Source: Nephromyces sp. MM_2019 (Eukaryota > Apicomplexa > Aconoidasida > Nephromycida). From it: DNA of 64,000 nt. Below are positions 34,630 through 48,002 of the stretch, piece after piece. The first letter of the stretch is position 1. Every line of letters begins with the position of its first letter. Both the position numbers and the translations under genes were made by a program. The stretch spans positions 1 through 64,000 of the forward strand of contig JADHZB010000016.1 in the NCBI GenBank assembly GCA_015657535.1, in the 5' to 3' direction. The notes under the pieces were generated by a model. It did not search any database and was not told where the DNA came from. It saw only the letters and a program-made list of their open reading frames with translations.

Positions 34630-37600
34630 TTATAAAGCTGCCAATGCATTTTGTGGTATGCTTTTGGCATTGGTGTGAACATAGTTATTGGGATGCTGTC
34701 CAGTACAAGAATGTTTGAGATTGCTTGTTATTTCTCCACATTCTATGGTGTTTTTAAATGTGATTACGACATATATACTTTCGATTATGCGTTTTAATCC
34801 ACAATGAGTTTTAAGTCTCAGTCAAGAAGGTTATTTTTATATGTATATTTAAATATAATTCACATTCACGAAAAATATCCAACACTTACCTAACCCTTGT
34901 GCCTAATCCCGTTTTCAAATAATTATTGACTCTACCACAACAATATTTGTTTTGCAGTTCTTGGATACTTTTATCCAACTCTGATAGGATTGATACTACT
35001 ATAAAAACTATGTAATTCAACTACATTCCAATCATAATTACCTAATTCCCGGACTTTATCTACAAGCTCAGTTTTATGCTGTGGAATTTCAGCTAAAAAA
35101 GACCTTTAAATTCAGATTTTGATTTGTTATTATATCAAATTATCCATTATATATTTTTCTTACTTTAGAAAGTTTAGCATCAATGGTATTTGAATTTGCA
35201 AAGTTAATAGTTTGAAGCGATTTGACCAAATGTTAATTTCTTTACCATCGCATGCTAATTTATATTTCAACTTCTCATACTCATCTTCTGCACGCCTGAA
35301 TGTTTCCTTTTGTGTTTTCAATTCTCTATTTAATTTTTGAAATCTCAGTTCATAATCCTAAAGTTGATGAAATCGTTCAATGAAAGTTGCAGATAAGATT
35401 TTAGACATAATTCAATGAGCTAACTCAATCCATTAGATGAATTAGTTTTTGAAATGTTAAATGATTAACATGTAAAAATTGATATTGGAACAATCACACT
35501 AGTTTATTGTACTCTTTGTCGAATCGAATCACAATAAAAGGCCCATTATCTATGAATTACTCTTTTTATAACTTAAATATAATTATAATGTTAAAATATA
35601 AAGTTTTAGAGCCTAATTAATAAAACTATAAGCACAATGTAATTAAGTTTTAGTACTCAGCCAAAGTGTTTCCATACAAATTTACCCTCAACTCTTCAAC
35701 AAATCTTTCGCAATCTTGATCTACTCGTCTACATATTTCGAGCTCATGACTCAATCTTTTTTCATTAGTTTTGAGGTATTTATTCAATACATTTATTTCA
35801 TTTTTGTGCTTTAATAAAACGCTCTCTTTGTTAAACTTCTTATTTAACTGATTTTTGACAAGCTCGCATTCTAAGTTGCTATTATCCATGTTGTGAAAAA
35901 TATTCTTGAAAATGTTTTGTGTGGTGTTAAATTTTTCTAGTAATATTTCATCTAAATTAATTTGTTTCTCGATTGATGTTTGCTGTAGGCTCAAGTTCTC
36001 TAATTCATTCTATATATATGTATTTTTATATATATGTATTTTCATAGATGCATATATTGAATTCAAACCTATACACAGATAATTTTATATATTTACATTA
36101 GAATGGTACATAATTATCCTGATATAAACGCAATTATATTTTGAACAAGAAATCATAAAAACCTTTATGTCTATATCCTTATCAGCTTTCTTTTTTAAAA
36201 TTTTGACCTAAAGGATTAATAACTCAAGGATAATATTTTTATAACTCGATATGGCAGGACATAATACTTCGGAAAAGACTTGAATTTTATTTGATACACC
36301 TTGATTTTGCATCTGTACTTCAATAAGCTTTTTTTGAATTTGCTGCCTTTCGTTTTCATTGACCTTCTAAGATTTAAACACAATACATAGATGTTGTTTT
36401 GTTGAGTCCACTGCTCAAATAAACTCATTTTTAAGCAAATTATATTTACGCGCACAAAAACACAGAGCTATTACATTTTTTATTTTCCAATATTTCAATT
36501 TATTGTCATATTCAAACTTTATCTGTTTTAAAGATATAATTCTTTGTGCCTTTTTGTTTTCCAAGTTATGCCATAATTGATTAGATTCATTTAATTTGTA
36601 CTTCAACCTATTTAACTTTATAATTAAAATTATAATGACAGCAATTTCTTAGATTTTACAATTTTCCAATATATATTAAATTTTACATGTTTAATTTGTC
36701 TAAAATCAATTTTCATATAATTACACATATCTTTGCACATTCATCACTCACCTCTACTTCTAAATCATTCTCAGATATAATATAATCAGATTGTGATTTG
36801 TCTTCGATTTCAATTTCTGAAGTTAGAATTTCTAAAATTTTATTGAGATTATTAAATTGTTGTTCAATTTCTCTTTTCTGCAGGTCTCTCCTCTCAAACT
36901 CAGAAAGTAGTGTTCTATAAATATTTCGTTTTACAGATTTACAAATATATTTGAAGATTGATTTTATTGCAAAAGCTTAACAGCAAACCTTAGCAAACTT
37001 TTCCTCTTATCTATTTCAATCTTAAGCTGTCTATTTGTATAATCAAGCCTTTTCTTCATCTAATTTCAGAAATTATACATTTTTAGCCACAAAAAATGAG
37101 ATTCAATAACTAGCTTTTCTTTGTACAAATATACATTCTCATCCAGTTTTCAAATAGACTTTGTGGCTTGAGGCATCTCAAAAGCGTATAAACACCCACC
37201 TGCTCTAAATTCTCTAGCTCCTTTATTAATTTGCTTTTCTCGTCTGTTGATCGAATCCCTTGAGCATAAGATAGCCTTTTGTGCAGTAGGTGATATTGGA
37301 AATCAACTGAGTAGATCACTTCTTGTTGCTTATTGCTTTCAATTTGAAGCTTGTTTACTCTTTCCTTTTATGTATTTACACATATGGAGTTATTTAATAT
37401 TTATTTTTTTGCAACAAGAATTACACATGGTTACATTCAGACTTTTTAAGAGTGTTTTGGTGCCAGAAATCTCACCCAAAATGACACGCTTTTGTTGAAT
37501 GAGTGATTGGAAATTATTATTTCTTTTAATCATATAATTTTTGAGATTTGATTCTTCAAAGCCTATTTCTTTAGCTCTCATTTCCAAAACCTCTTGAATG

Positions 37601-39115
37601 TTTTCTATTTTATTACACTCCTTATCTTCAGCAGAAAGTTTTTTATTCCCCTCTTCAAGAGTGGATTTGATTAACTCAGACCTATGCTTTAATTCGATTA
37701 AATATTTCTTTTTTGAATTATTTTCATTTTTCAAAAATTCTAATTCTTCAATAGTTTTAGTTCTTTGAAAGCTCGATTTTGATGACATTTGCTTGAGACA
37801 TGAAACCTTGAAAGCAAGTTTGTAAGAGATTTTTAAATCCACCTAAAACATGCTAGAATCAAGACTAACTTCATGCCTAATATTGTATGCTTTCACTTGT
37901 AAGTCTGAGATCGTTTTAATCTGATCAGAAATTGACTTCTGAAGAGCTTTAAGCTTACACGCAAATTCATGACTCTTCTCTCTTTTATGGTTTATCTGCT
38001 CTTTAAAGTTATCTAATAATGTATCCAGAATGTAAATTTCAGGCATAATAAGCTAAAAATGTTTTGACATACTTGCTAATTTTTGTTTATAATTGATCGA
38101 TTGTTCTAGCTCAAATTTAGATTTCTTAAGATGTATAATTGTTTTATCCAAATCATCTCTCCTTTCAATGTAATGAGACCTGAAGGTATAGTATATAATA
38201 TTGAATAAATCTGGGAGCAAAATCCCATCTTTTCTTAACTACCAATTTGAGAATTTAATTTTCTGTGTCCTATGGCAGTTCTCAATTTGATCAAATATTG
38301 TTTTTAATTGAGCTCTACTAAAAAAAATTTCGGATTCCAATTCATTCATTTTTGATTTCTGGTTAAAGAGCTTAGCCTTCAATGCTTTTTGATGCTCTGA
38401 AAGCGTATTTTCATATTTTAGATCAGTTTCAAAAATACTTTTAACAATCTTTCTATCTTTCTGAATAAATTATTAAGTTTTACATAGCATGAGGTTTCAA
38501 AATATAACACATACACACGTTTATAATAGTAAACTGTATTAGAATTGTTACCATTATAAATCCTATAGCTTCTTCGATAGTTTTTGATTCTTCATAATCT
38601 ATCATGATTTCCATTGTTATCTTATTTACTCTTTGCTGAATCTCTCCTTTTTTCAGCTCTATATTTTGTAAAGACAATTTTTTGTTTGACAAATTTTCTT
38701 GAGCCTCTTTATTGTGTTTTCTGAGTTTGTCTAGTTGTGATTGTTTCAACAAAGTTATATTTTTCTTGCTCTCTAACTCAATTTTCTTAGAAGCTATTAA
38801 TTTGTTTTTTTCACTTATACTATGATTCAGACCCTTATAAGCATCTTGCATAATTTCTAATCGATCAACTAACTCTTCAGATACTTGCTTTAATTGGTTA
38901 AGAGCTAATTCTGCTTGGCTTTGGTAAACAATTAAGTCCACATCACTTCTTTTAAGAAATGAATCTGAACCCTCATACAAACTTTGGAAAACACACGGCC
39001 TTTCAAGCAAGTTTGCTTTGAACTTAGATGGTTGCCCAATATTGTAACCAATCTTTTTAAGCTCTCTACTTATACACTGGTCTTTTTTTTGATCCATTTT
39101 ATATAAATCTATCAA
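34630..39115 (-). CDS. CCDC39-like axonemal ruler coiled-coil protein
   Basis: A multi-exon gene, almost wholly coiled coil. ATG at 39115 (or in-frame ATG at 39097). Exon 1 encodes a non-helical start, then continuous Lys/Glu/Leu heptads. The strongest match is midway: QKRVILGEISGTKTLLKSLN (about 37490-37430), followed after an intron by KQQEVIYSVDFQYHLLHKRL and a TDEKSKLIKELENLE block (about 37330-37205). These line up in order with the human CCDC39 blocks VLSEIEGTRSSLKHLN, KQQEIMYSQDFHIQQVERRM and EEKQALEAKIVELRKSLEE. Downstream exons near 36850, 36550, 36300, 35990-35660, 35350 and 35010-34890 continue the coil. The stop near 34630 is tentative. CCDC39 with CCDC40 forms the 96-nm ruler that places inner dynein arms and the nexin-dynein regulatory complex on axonemes. 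CCDC40 itself was not seen. Confidence 0.72.
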
Positions 39116-39674
39116 CTTTTCGCTATTTACAAAAAATCGTTAACAGGAAACATAAAAAGTTCAACAATAAACTGCTAATCTCGATCATAGGCTAAATATT
39201 TTCTACTAGAAATTAATATGAGGAGTTATATTTATTCAGCAAAATAGATAATAGAAATTTCCTCAAATTATATCTTATTGTATTACTCATTAATAATAAT
39301 ATTAAAATAATATACTCGAAAAATTAATAGCCATTATGAATTTGTTAATGGCAAACAACCAAAAATTTCCTGAATCAGCAATGAAGTGAAATAGACATCC
39401 CTCACACATTTATAAGAAGATCTAGTGAATAAAATCAATAGTATCTGTTTTTAAAAAACTTTTAATAGTTTTTAAATTTTATAATAAATTTCATTTTAGT
39501 ATAAGATTTTTTATAGCTAAACTACCAATATGTTTTTATTAATGTTAAAATGTGTTTTAAAAACAATTAACCAACTCAAAAATAGAAAAAATGTCTAAAT
39601 CAACTTTTTAATTATTGCGAAGATATTGAATGATTTCAATTGGTTACACTTCAAAACAAATCTTGAAATGGCTC
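39116..39674. other. Intergenic AT-rich DNA
   Basis: About 560 bp between two minus-strand genes. No coding signal was found. Confidence 0.5.
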
Positions 39675-42600
39675 TCACAATAATGCAAAAAGAATAGATG
39701 TTGCTGACAATATAAGTATTGAAATCTTTATAGCGTATAAAGCATGGCTATCCGAACCCTCCTGAGAATAAGATGTTCATTCATATAATTTTGATAAAAA
39801 TTTTGTTATAGTTACTAACCATGGTAAAAATTTCATCGGTAGTAACTTCTAAGTTTTCTTTATTCAAATTCTTAACTAGACTTTCATTAGATATCCCACT
39901 GTCTGAGCTCATTAATGCTATACTTGGAGCAGAGGTTCCAGTTACTTCAGACTTAGACATAGCATCAACAAATGATGGTTGACTATTATCTTGGGATTTT
40001 GATGAATCTTGCAGTATTTCATCTTTTAACTATAAAAAAGTGTTGAAAATTAATTATGATAAATGTTTCGTTAGGTAATCTATATTATCATGCTACAAAA
40101 CTAACCACTCTGTTCCTATTTCCAGATATTTCAACAAGTCCAGGTCTTCCTTGTAAGTTATCTTGAGTTTGGGTCTTCGGTTGCTTCATAGAAAGGTCAG
40201 CTAGGTTATCCAATTTGAATAAGCCATTTTTCTTATCGTTTTGGTAACTCATATCCATAAATTTGGAAAATCTATGTACAAATTTTGTCATATTTAATCC
40301 CTGAAAAGAAATAAAATAAATTAATATTATCTTTACAACCTCAAAAACAATTCCAAATTATATATGATAACAAATAAAAAACTTTTTAAGTAAATAAGTT
40401 TTATTAACCTGTGTGTCTGGTACAGTTCCATCAGTTATTTGCCCTCCTTCATCCATGGTCTTGTTATACCACTCACGAAAGTCGATTATTGGATCTGGTG
40501 TAAACTCCTCAAATAGCTGTATGATATTAACTAAAGCTGCTTGTGGCCCAAGGAACAATTTTAGCAAGCAATCAGTATCCCTGCAAAAGAAATAATAAAG
40601 ATTAGCCCTAAAAATGAAGCATAAATTATAATTTTATTCACTTGATATCTAGGAAACTTGACTCCACAATTTTTTTGACTCGATCGGTATCAGTTTCTCC
40701 TATGATCGTATTGTTATCAACTTTGAAAATATTTAATTCTAAAAGGGTATCCTGAATAGCAAAACTAATAGACATTTCTTTATCTTGGGCTCCACTAGCT
40801 GTGGAATTAGAACCACCCGATTCTGTGGATGACGAAGCAGCTGTAGAGCTAGTAGTCGTATATGTTTGGGGACTTGATACCTGAGAGTTAGAATTACTAC
40901 CCATAGAAATTGGTTGTTCAATAATTTGACTATGAAGACCTATGGAAGCTTGTGAGTTGAAGCTTGGGGCAGTACTTTTAGGATTCATTTCTAATGGTTT
41001 CCCTGAATATAGAGGTGTTGGGGCTACTGCTTTTTGAGTATAAGGAGTTATTGGTGCCACCTGGGCAGGATTTATTGCCTGTTGTGCATTTTGGGGAGCT
41101 AGTAAAACTTCCTGCCCACCTTGAGTAGCCCCAAAGCCTTGCTGCATATTTTGAGGTGTAGAGCCTTGTTGCCCGTTTTGGATAGGACTAGCACTTTGCT
41201 GCCCACTTTGAGTAGGATTAGAACCTTGCTGCCCGCTTTGGATAGGAGCAAAGCCTTGTTGTCCAATTTGGGTAGGTGTAGGACCTTGCTGCCCATTTTG
41301 AGGAGCGACGAATCCTTGAGGATAATTGCTAGAAAGCCAATTATTTGAAGTTTGCTGGTTGGCCTGTTGCACTAATAAATCCGATGCTGGGATAAAACCT
41401 TCGCTGTAAGGTTGAAAACTTTCCTCTAATTTACCCGTAGCTTCTAAAAGACTTGGTTTCTCTTCTGAAATTAGGCACAAAAAGATATAATTCTGAAAAA
41501 GTGATTTTGGAAAAAATTTCTAGCTATAATCCCAATTTTACCTATTTTGGGATGTTTTTTATGCATTTTCCTCATTGCTCTGTTTTCAATATGTGGTAAC
41601 TTTTTAATAATCCCTTTAGGATTCAACACAGTGCTAGAATGTGGGGACTTTTCCAGTACTGGAGCTAACTTTTTCATACGATATACATGAAAGTCTTGGT
41701 GAATTGCTTTCAATTTATCAACATACCCCCCATTTGAATTCAAATTGGATATAAAATATCCAAATTGATCAAATGCATATGTAAGTTCTTTTATCTACAA
41801 AACATTAAATTAGGGTTTAATATAGAATTACCCATGCTTGGAAATCGTTTTACATACCATATGCTTAGTTAAGTCTTCAAAATTTATCTTAACAATTAAT
41901 AAATCATCATTTATTGTAAGTTGATCTTTCAAATCAGGTATGTTACCCTCTCCAATAAGGCACATTAACCCAACCATTCGTGATTTTCTATCCTTCCATA
42001 TTTGCTTGATTTTTTTAGTCCTGAATGAATTTAAAATTTTCCTAACATCATCTCTTAAATTCTTCATTAGTGAGATCGAACTCTTGTAAATACTCTTTAA
42101 TTCGTTATCTATTGCGCCATCTTCGATTCCTTTTTGATATTGAATAATCCACTTATCTAGAGCAGAACTATTTTCTGGCCAAATATAATCTGATATTAGT
42201 GCTTGTCCTAGAATTAATCCGTTCATACACGATTTTTGATTAGTATAATGTGTAACTTTCTTATCATAATCTAGACCACCACATTTAGCCCCAGTAGCTG
42301 TACTATTTGTTTGTGCCCTTAAACATAAATTAAGGTCATCATGCTCTTTCATATGTTGACATGCCATATGATTGCTTCCTTTAGCCTCGAGCTTTTCTAA
42401 AATATAATTTAGAGTAGACTCCTTTGGACTCATGTCGAAGTCTAAAAGACTCGATAGTGCTACTTGTGCTTCACAAAAGTCATTTTCATTTTCCTCTTCT
42501 TCGAGGTTATTGGGTGTTTGAGCATTAGATTTGGTTTCTAAATTGCTTTTCTTAACTGGAGATAGTGCACTGCTACCAACACTAACTTGGTCGAAAAAGT

Positions 42601-42709
42601 TTATGTTTGAAAAATTCTCACCTTTAACAATATTAAGCCCAAGTGCATATAGAAAGCTCAGCAACACAATACAAAAATAAAAGTTGTAGTTTGCCATTTT
42701 TTTGACCAA
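39675..42709 (-). CDS. Secreted Gln/Gly-repeat protein, probably GPI-anchored
   Basis: I do not recognise the family. Seven exons are supported. Exon 1 (42709 to about 41860) begins with a signal peptide (FCIVLLSFLYALGLN) and continues as a helical domain with scattered cysteines (CEAQ, ACQHM, LCLR, CGG, SCM, LMCLIG). Exon 2 (about 41795-41542) has basic segments (KKLPHIENRAMRKMHKKH). Exon 3 (about 41470-40640) carries a tandem Gln/Gly repeat of 9-11-residue units around GQQG/GQQ, then a Ser/Thr-rich stretch. Exon 4 has DPIIDFREWYNKTMD. The final exon (about 39771-39675) encodes GSDSHALYAIKIS and a hydrophobic end with no residue after it, typical of a GPI-attachment signal, with the stop TGA at 39675-39677. 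A C-terminal membrane helix is the alternative. Such architecture suits a parasite surface or parasitophorous-vacuole protein, by inference only. Confidence 0.72.
41081..41330 (-). repeat. Coding tandem repeats of GQQG-type units
   Basis: About eight imperfect 27-33 bp units encode peptides such as PTQIGQQGFAP, IQSGQQGSNP and TQSGQQSASP in the secreted protein. All retain a glycine/glutamine core. The opposite strand also lacks stops here, as expected for GC-richer repeats. Confidence 0.85.
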
Positions 42710-43635
42710 CTAGTTTTACTTATTGCTGGAGTAATCTAACATTCTAGAGGTTTGACCATTGGTGAAAATGTGTTTCGATATTGTCAGCTTATAAATTTTT
42801 TTTAAAATTTCAAGCTTCAATAAGCAGTGGAATCAATTTCAAGCTTAAAAAACTTCCACAAAGTTATGAAAATAGATTTTACTCAAGGAAAAATTTAGAA
42901 TTTAAATAACCTTTTAACATAAATAAATTCATACAGGTTATATAAAAAGGTGCTTTTTTAAATTACAAATAATGAATAATTACGACTTTTTTACTATTGA
43001 TTTTATTTTTGTAAAGCTTTATTTCAATGTTATTAACGTTACAAAAACATAATAAATTTTTTGCTTTTTTATTGTCATTTCACAAAATAATTACAAATCA
43101 AATAAAATTTATCAAAATCTATACTCACTTAACAAAACAACCAAAAACCAACTAAATTTAATTACAAAATACTAGAATACTTTGTTTAACAATATTTCTA
43201 AATATATTCTATACAGTATTCCAAAATTTAAAGGCTAGCATAAAATAAACGCCTATTATTTAGGGGTTAGCATTAATTCAGGAGCTTTTTTTTAATTTTC
43301 AATTTCTAGCTGAAGTAATAAAATTCTAGAATAATACTCGTTTGAAATTTTTTGAATAAAAATCCAAGTCTTTATAAATTAATATGTCGCTTGTTACACG
43401 GGCTGGCCAATGGGTATATGAAAAGAGTTAAAAGGTTTTTATGAAATCAGTAAATAAAGCTTATTATGAATGTAAATTATTTTTTATTGTTGTGATTTAT
43501 CTTTTCAAATTTAATCAAAAGGAATCAAGGGTTAAGAGAAAAACGAATAACTAAATATATTTATCTTGTGTGAGGAATTTTTAATTAATATAGTCCAATT
43601 GGTAGAAATTTATAGCTTAATAATAAAAAAATATT
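42710..43635. other. Gene-free AT-rich stretch
   Basis: Region between the secreted protein gene start and the prohibitin stop, both on the minus strand. It should contain the secreted protein promoter. No coding sequence was recognised. Confidence 0.5.
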
Positions 43636-45110
43636 TTATGAGCTTGGAGGTGTGTTTAAAAACATATTGACATTGCTTGGAAGATACCTATAAAAATAAT
43701 CAAGGGTCTCAATAAGTTAATAAAATTATTAGACTGTAGGTATAAGGACTTACATGATGTTTCTGGATTTGCTGAATGATTCAGCTATATCTTTGCTTGC
43801 TTCTAAACGACGCATTTCAATTAAGCCAGTTCCATTTTCTTTAAGTGATTTAGAAATCTAGATATGAAAATAGGATTTCAAATGGAATGAAATGTAGGTA
43901 GGTATCGAGTATGTTTTCTATAAATTTGCACTAACCATAGTTGCTGCTTCAGACTCTCCTTCAGCGCGAACAATGGCTGCCTTTTTCTCTTGCTCAGTTT
44001 TAGCGACAATAAACTTGATCCTTTCACTTTCTTGCTGAGCAACCTGTTTTTCTTCAATAGCTCTTGCAAATTCTTTACCGTAGCTTAAATTAGTCTTAAT
44101 AAGAGGTAGATAGATAGGAATTTATTATTGGGTTTTATAGGGTGTATAGTTGTTGAAACTAACAATAGCAACATCATCGAGAAGAATATCAAATTGCCTT
44201 GCTCTAGCGGTTATGGCTTCTCTTATATCTTGAGATACTCGATCTCTTTGAGTAAGTAATGACTCAGCATTATATCTTGCTACTACAGCCTTTAAAACTT
44301 CATTGCCTATTGAAGGAATAACTCTTTCGTCGTAGTCTGGGCCCAAGGTTTTATGTAAAACGGAAAGCCTTTCTGAAAGATTTCGTTTGATATGATTTAT
44401 ATGATGTTGGAGACTCTATTATACAAAACAAGTAGGATTAAACCTGGAATAGGGCGAAAAAGAATTCGGAGACTAAGGCTAACCATTTGTAAATCTGAAG
44501 GATGATATAAATGTTTTAGGTGAATTAAGCTATATATTTTGGGTAGTACCTCTAGTTCCTGTTGTTGTATTAATAGTTTTTGGCCTAGTACGGATGTCGT
44601 ATAAAAAAGGAGTTTGAAACCAAGGTAAGTATAAATGTGATCCCTCTCCAATTTCTTTGTCTTGAACACCTCCAAAACGATTAAACATGATGCATCTCTC
44701 CCCTCCATCAACTAAATCAAATGTATAAAATTATAAACTTTTTGTAGCGCATCTTTGGCTAGGATATATGTGTCATAGGTTGATTATAAGGTTAAGAATT
44801 AATTGTGTATGAAAATTTATTGCTCCAATGCATTGCTTATGTTAATGAAGAGGTTTCACAATCTAAAAGCTCATTCTAAATCAAGTGTACATAAATTAAG
44901 TAATCTGATTAGGGCCATGCCAAGGTGTGTGAGTTGTAAGATTTCATTATGTGTATTAAAATCAAGAAGATTGAAAAGATTATGGGAATTCTGACTTTAC
45001 TCAAATATATATATATCTTTACCGTCATAAAGGCACATATAAGGGATTACTGATGCTGCTCCTGCAGCAAGGCTAATTCGCCCGATAGCTGTTAAGAATC
45101 GATCTGCCAT
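43636..45110 (-). CDS. PHB1: Prohibitin 1
   Basis: A gene of about six or seven exons for a mitochondrial inner-membrane scaffold (SPFH/band 7) protein that assembles with prohibitin 2 into rings controlling m-AAA protease and cristae. ATG at 45110 opens [20 protein letters not shown], a short membrane-inserting N terminus. Then come [18 protein letters not shown] and [15 protein letters not shown] (about 44720-44590), the [18 protein letters not shown] block, [20 protein letters not shown] and [15 protein letters not shown] (44346-44165), and the long helix [19 protein letters not shown] with [13 protein letters not shown] (about 44080-43930). It ends [20 protein letters not shown] and [16 protein letters not shown] before TAA at 43636-43638. 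The match to human prohibitin is end to end, and PHB1 is favoured over PHB2 by the short N terminus and by these blocks. Confidence 0.93.
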
Positions 45111-46151
45111 TTTTGAGGGATGGTTGAAGTAAAGAAAATTTTGTTGTATATCTTTTGATCGAATTACAATTAAGATCAACACAGTATAGATTTTTAGAAA
45201 ATATATGCTTGAAAGCTCATACAAAAACTTAATGGGATGGTAAAAGGAAGAAAATCGTAAGTTTTTAAATTTGAGGCTGCTATGATTTGAAGTACTCTTT
45301 GAAAGTTAATTGAGCAATGACCAAATAGTGCTTTACGTTTATCTAGGTGTAATTTAGATAGTACGGTGTACACTTTAAAAAAAAAACTATTGTCATAAGT
45401 CTAGCTTGAAACAAACACCTAAGAAGCTAAAAAAATGTAGACGAGGTTAGGACTATATTAATTAAATCATTCAGTAAACCTTGATCAAATTACTATTTTC
45501 GGTTATCTCAATGATTAATCAACGAAGGTTTAGCTTGAGTAAGGTTATAGAATATCATTTGTATTACTTTAGAGAAACGTTTTGTTTGCGAAATTCATCT
45601 AAATTATAAAGATGTTACACTAACTAATTCCAGAAGCATGCATTAATTCTAGCTATCTATTTCCTACATTACGCCTATACCAATCATAGGTTTAAAGAAT
45701 GAAAGTTTTGTGTGAAAAACAAGCGCCAATTTGTCAATGTAATTGTTGCATTTATATCATATCAAATTTTTAATTAATCAAGTAGTATCAACTCGTAAAA
45801 TTTGATTATATACTGAGGCGCGAGATATAGTATACTTAACAATCATCGTAATCTAAATTGCTCTTGGAATCAATGTGAATTTACTCATATTATTGAGTTT
45901 TTCATGAATATTATAATTCTATGAAAAAGCTATAATTAAGTCAATTTTGAAACATCAATTATATCAAATCCTATAACCATAAATAAAGCTCCTTTTTTTA
46001 AAGTCAGCCTCTTTAACACTGACAAAGGAATAATACCAAGTTTATGAATTCACCATAAAAGAATATTATCGTAATTAAATTTTTTACGTTAAACCTTTCA
46101 GTATCCCTGATTGTATAACACTCTGGACTAGTTATAGCTTCATAAAAGATA
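45111..46151. other. Bidirectional promoter region between PHB1 and PDCD2
   Basis: About 1 kb separates the divergent PHB1 (-) and PDCD2 (+) start codons, so it should hold both promoters. It is AT-rich with no individual motif I can assign. Confidence 0.5.
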
Positions 46152-47935
46152 ATGTCAGGCCTAACACTTGGTTTTATGGGTAAGTCTATCACCAAAGATG
46201 ATAACAATGCTCATGGAAGCTTAATTAGCAAAATTGGAGGAATACCATACTGGCTCAACAACAAAATCCCTGATATCCCCGAATGCCATAGCTGCAACAA
46301 GTCACTAACTTTTGTTTGTCAGTTATATACCCCATATGATTCGAAGGTCAAAAGGATGATATATATATTTGGTTGCTTGAATTCAAAGTCATGCTTTATC
46401 GACCCTTCTTCTTGGAAAGTAATCAGAGGATGCATAGAAGTTCAAACAGCAAACAAAGACATTCTTAGGAATCATGATGAGCCAAACAGCCCTTTCAGCA
46501 AGCTTGAGGACCCAATCAAGCCACAAAGTATTAGTTATCCCGTTCTGAACGAAGCTTTTAGTTCTACTTTGGATAATAACTTTTTTATTGATTCATTGGC
46601 CCCACCTAAAAGACCTATAAATCATTTTTTCTCTCTAAAAACACCCAAGAAACAACACTCCTTGAGCCACCCAAAGGAGTCTAAAAACTTAAAAGGTTTA
46701 ACCAAAGGCCGTAAACATGTACAATTCCCCCCAATATTGATCAATGAAGTAGAAAACGATGGTGAAAATGAGGATTTTAAGGATAATCTCGGTACAAATA
46801 TAGATTTGATAGGAAGACATTCACTCTTTTTAGGATCTAATTGAAAATTTTGTTTCATAATAAACTAAAAACCATTTACTATATGCTTTCTTAGATTTAC
46901 GGGCCCAAATTCTCTTGGATGAATTCAGAAAAAAGTAAGAGATTTGAGAACGTGATTTACATATCATTAATTTATTCCATATAAACACATAATTACACTT
47001 TGATAGGGAGGAAGACGGAACTCTTTCGAATGAGGACAAAATGGATCAGGATATTTTGTTAGGGTTAGCAAACAACCGTTATAAGCTTTAACTTTGAAAT
47101 TAATAATAATATTTAAAGCTACGTATCTCTATTGTACCTAAAAATTAATTAATTTTACAGATCCAAAGCTTGGGACAATGAAGAGTTTGAAAGAACTTCA
47201 AACAAAGTAAGGCCAATTGATTGAATTATACATTTTCTTTTTATTTTTAATTAATACTTCTCTTATAGGAATTTTTAAGATTCCAAAAGGAACTTAGACG
47301 GTATCCAGACCAGGTATTCAACCTCTAAAATCATCTTATTGTGTTTCATTCGACTCTAAAGCCTCGAATTGAACACAAGAGTATCTTTAAAATATCCATT
47401 ATTTCAGATTATAAGGTATTGTTTTGGTGGTAAACCTATCAGCCCAAGATTAAACTCTTCAAAAAACAAAATCCCAAATTGTGAAGTATGTAACTCTCAG
47501 CGTTTTTTCGAATTCCAAATCCTCCCAACAATATTTTATCAACTAATTAGCAGGTAAAATATCTAGAAGCCCCTATTATTGTTCACTTATTACTTTGATC
47601 AACAACAATGCTAAAGTCATTTACTTGATACACCTTACTGCTATCTTTAGGCATAAAAAGGATTTTTCTTTGCATTTTCCAGAACTCAAACTGGAATCAA
47701 CATTTGGCAGTTTAATCATCCATTCTTGTAAGCGAATGACACTTAATAAAAATGCCCATACCACTGAATATATCCATACATAATTCTTAATTTTTTATTT
47801 ACCACACTTATCGTTTATGGATCTCTAAATACATTGTACTAGCCTATTCTTTTCACTTTCACAGGCTCAAGTGACTGTATCCCAAACAACACCTACACTC
47901 TCGAACACATGTCTATTGAACTAGAACCCGTTTAA
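46152..47935 (+). CDS. PDCD2: PDCD2-family ribosomal protein chaperone
   Basis: A seven-exon gene for a PDCD2-type protein, a cytosolic chaperone for newly made ribosomal protein uS5 in other eukaryotes. Exon 1 (46152 to about 46791) has KIGGIPYWLN, a zinc-ribbon-like CHSC and CQLYTPYDS, YIFGC and SWKVIRGC, the usual PDCD2 N-terminal block, followed by a long Ser/Pro/Lys-rich linker. Small exons near 46893-46931 (DLRAQILLDEFRKK), about 47009-47058 and 47161-47206 (KAWDNEEFERTSNK) lead to the PDCD2 C-terminal domain: FLRFQKELRRYPDQ, IIRYCFGGKPIS, IPNCEVCNSQRFFEFQILPT, then IIHSC and a short final exon with stop at 47933-47935. Phases of the junctions I checked are consistent. The linker of roughly 100 residues is longer and more basic than in human PDCD2. 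PDCD2L is an alternative paralog name. Confidence 0.88.
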
Positions 47936-48002
47936 TTCTTACTTAAGACAGCTTTGTGCAATTTTTTAATATAAAAATAAACGATTCAGCACCTTTAGAG
48001 TT

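Noticed and set aside
41121..41348. Plus-strand frame opposite the Gln/Gly repeats
   Set aside because: It is the antisense of a repeat-encoding exon of the minus-strand secreted protein; Leu/Leu-Pro repeats reflect the complement of Gln-rich codons.
44803..44994. 63-codon plus-strand frame inside prohibitin
   Set aside because: Lies in a prohibitin intron; no homologous protein recognised and no neighbouring exons in that orientation.
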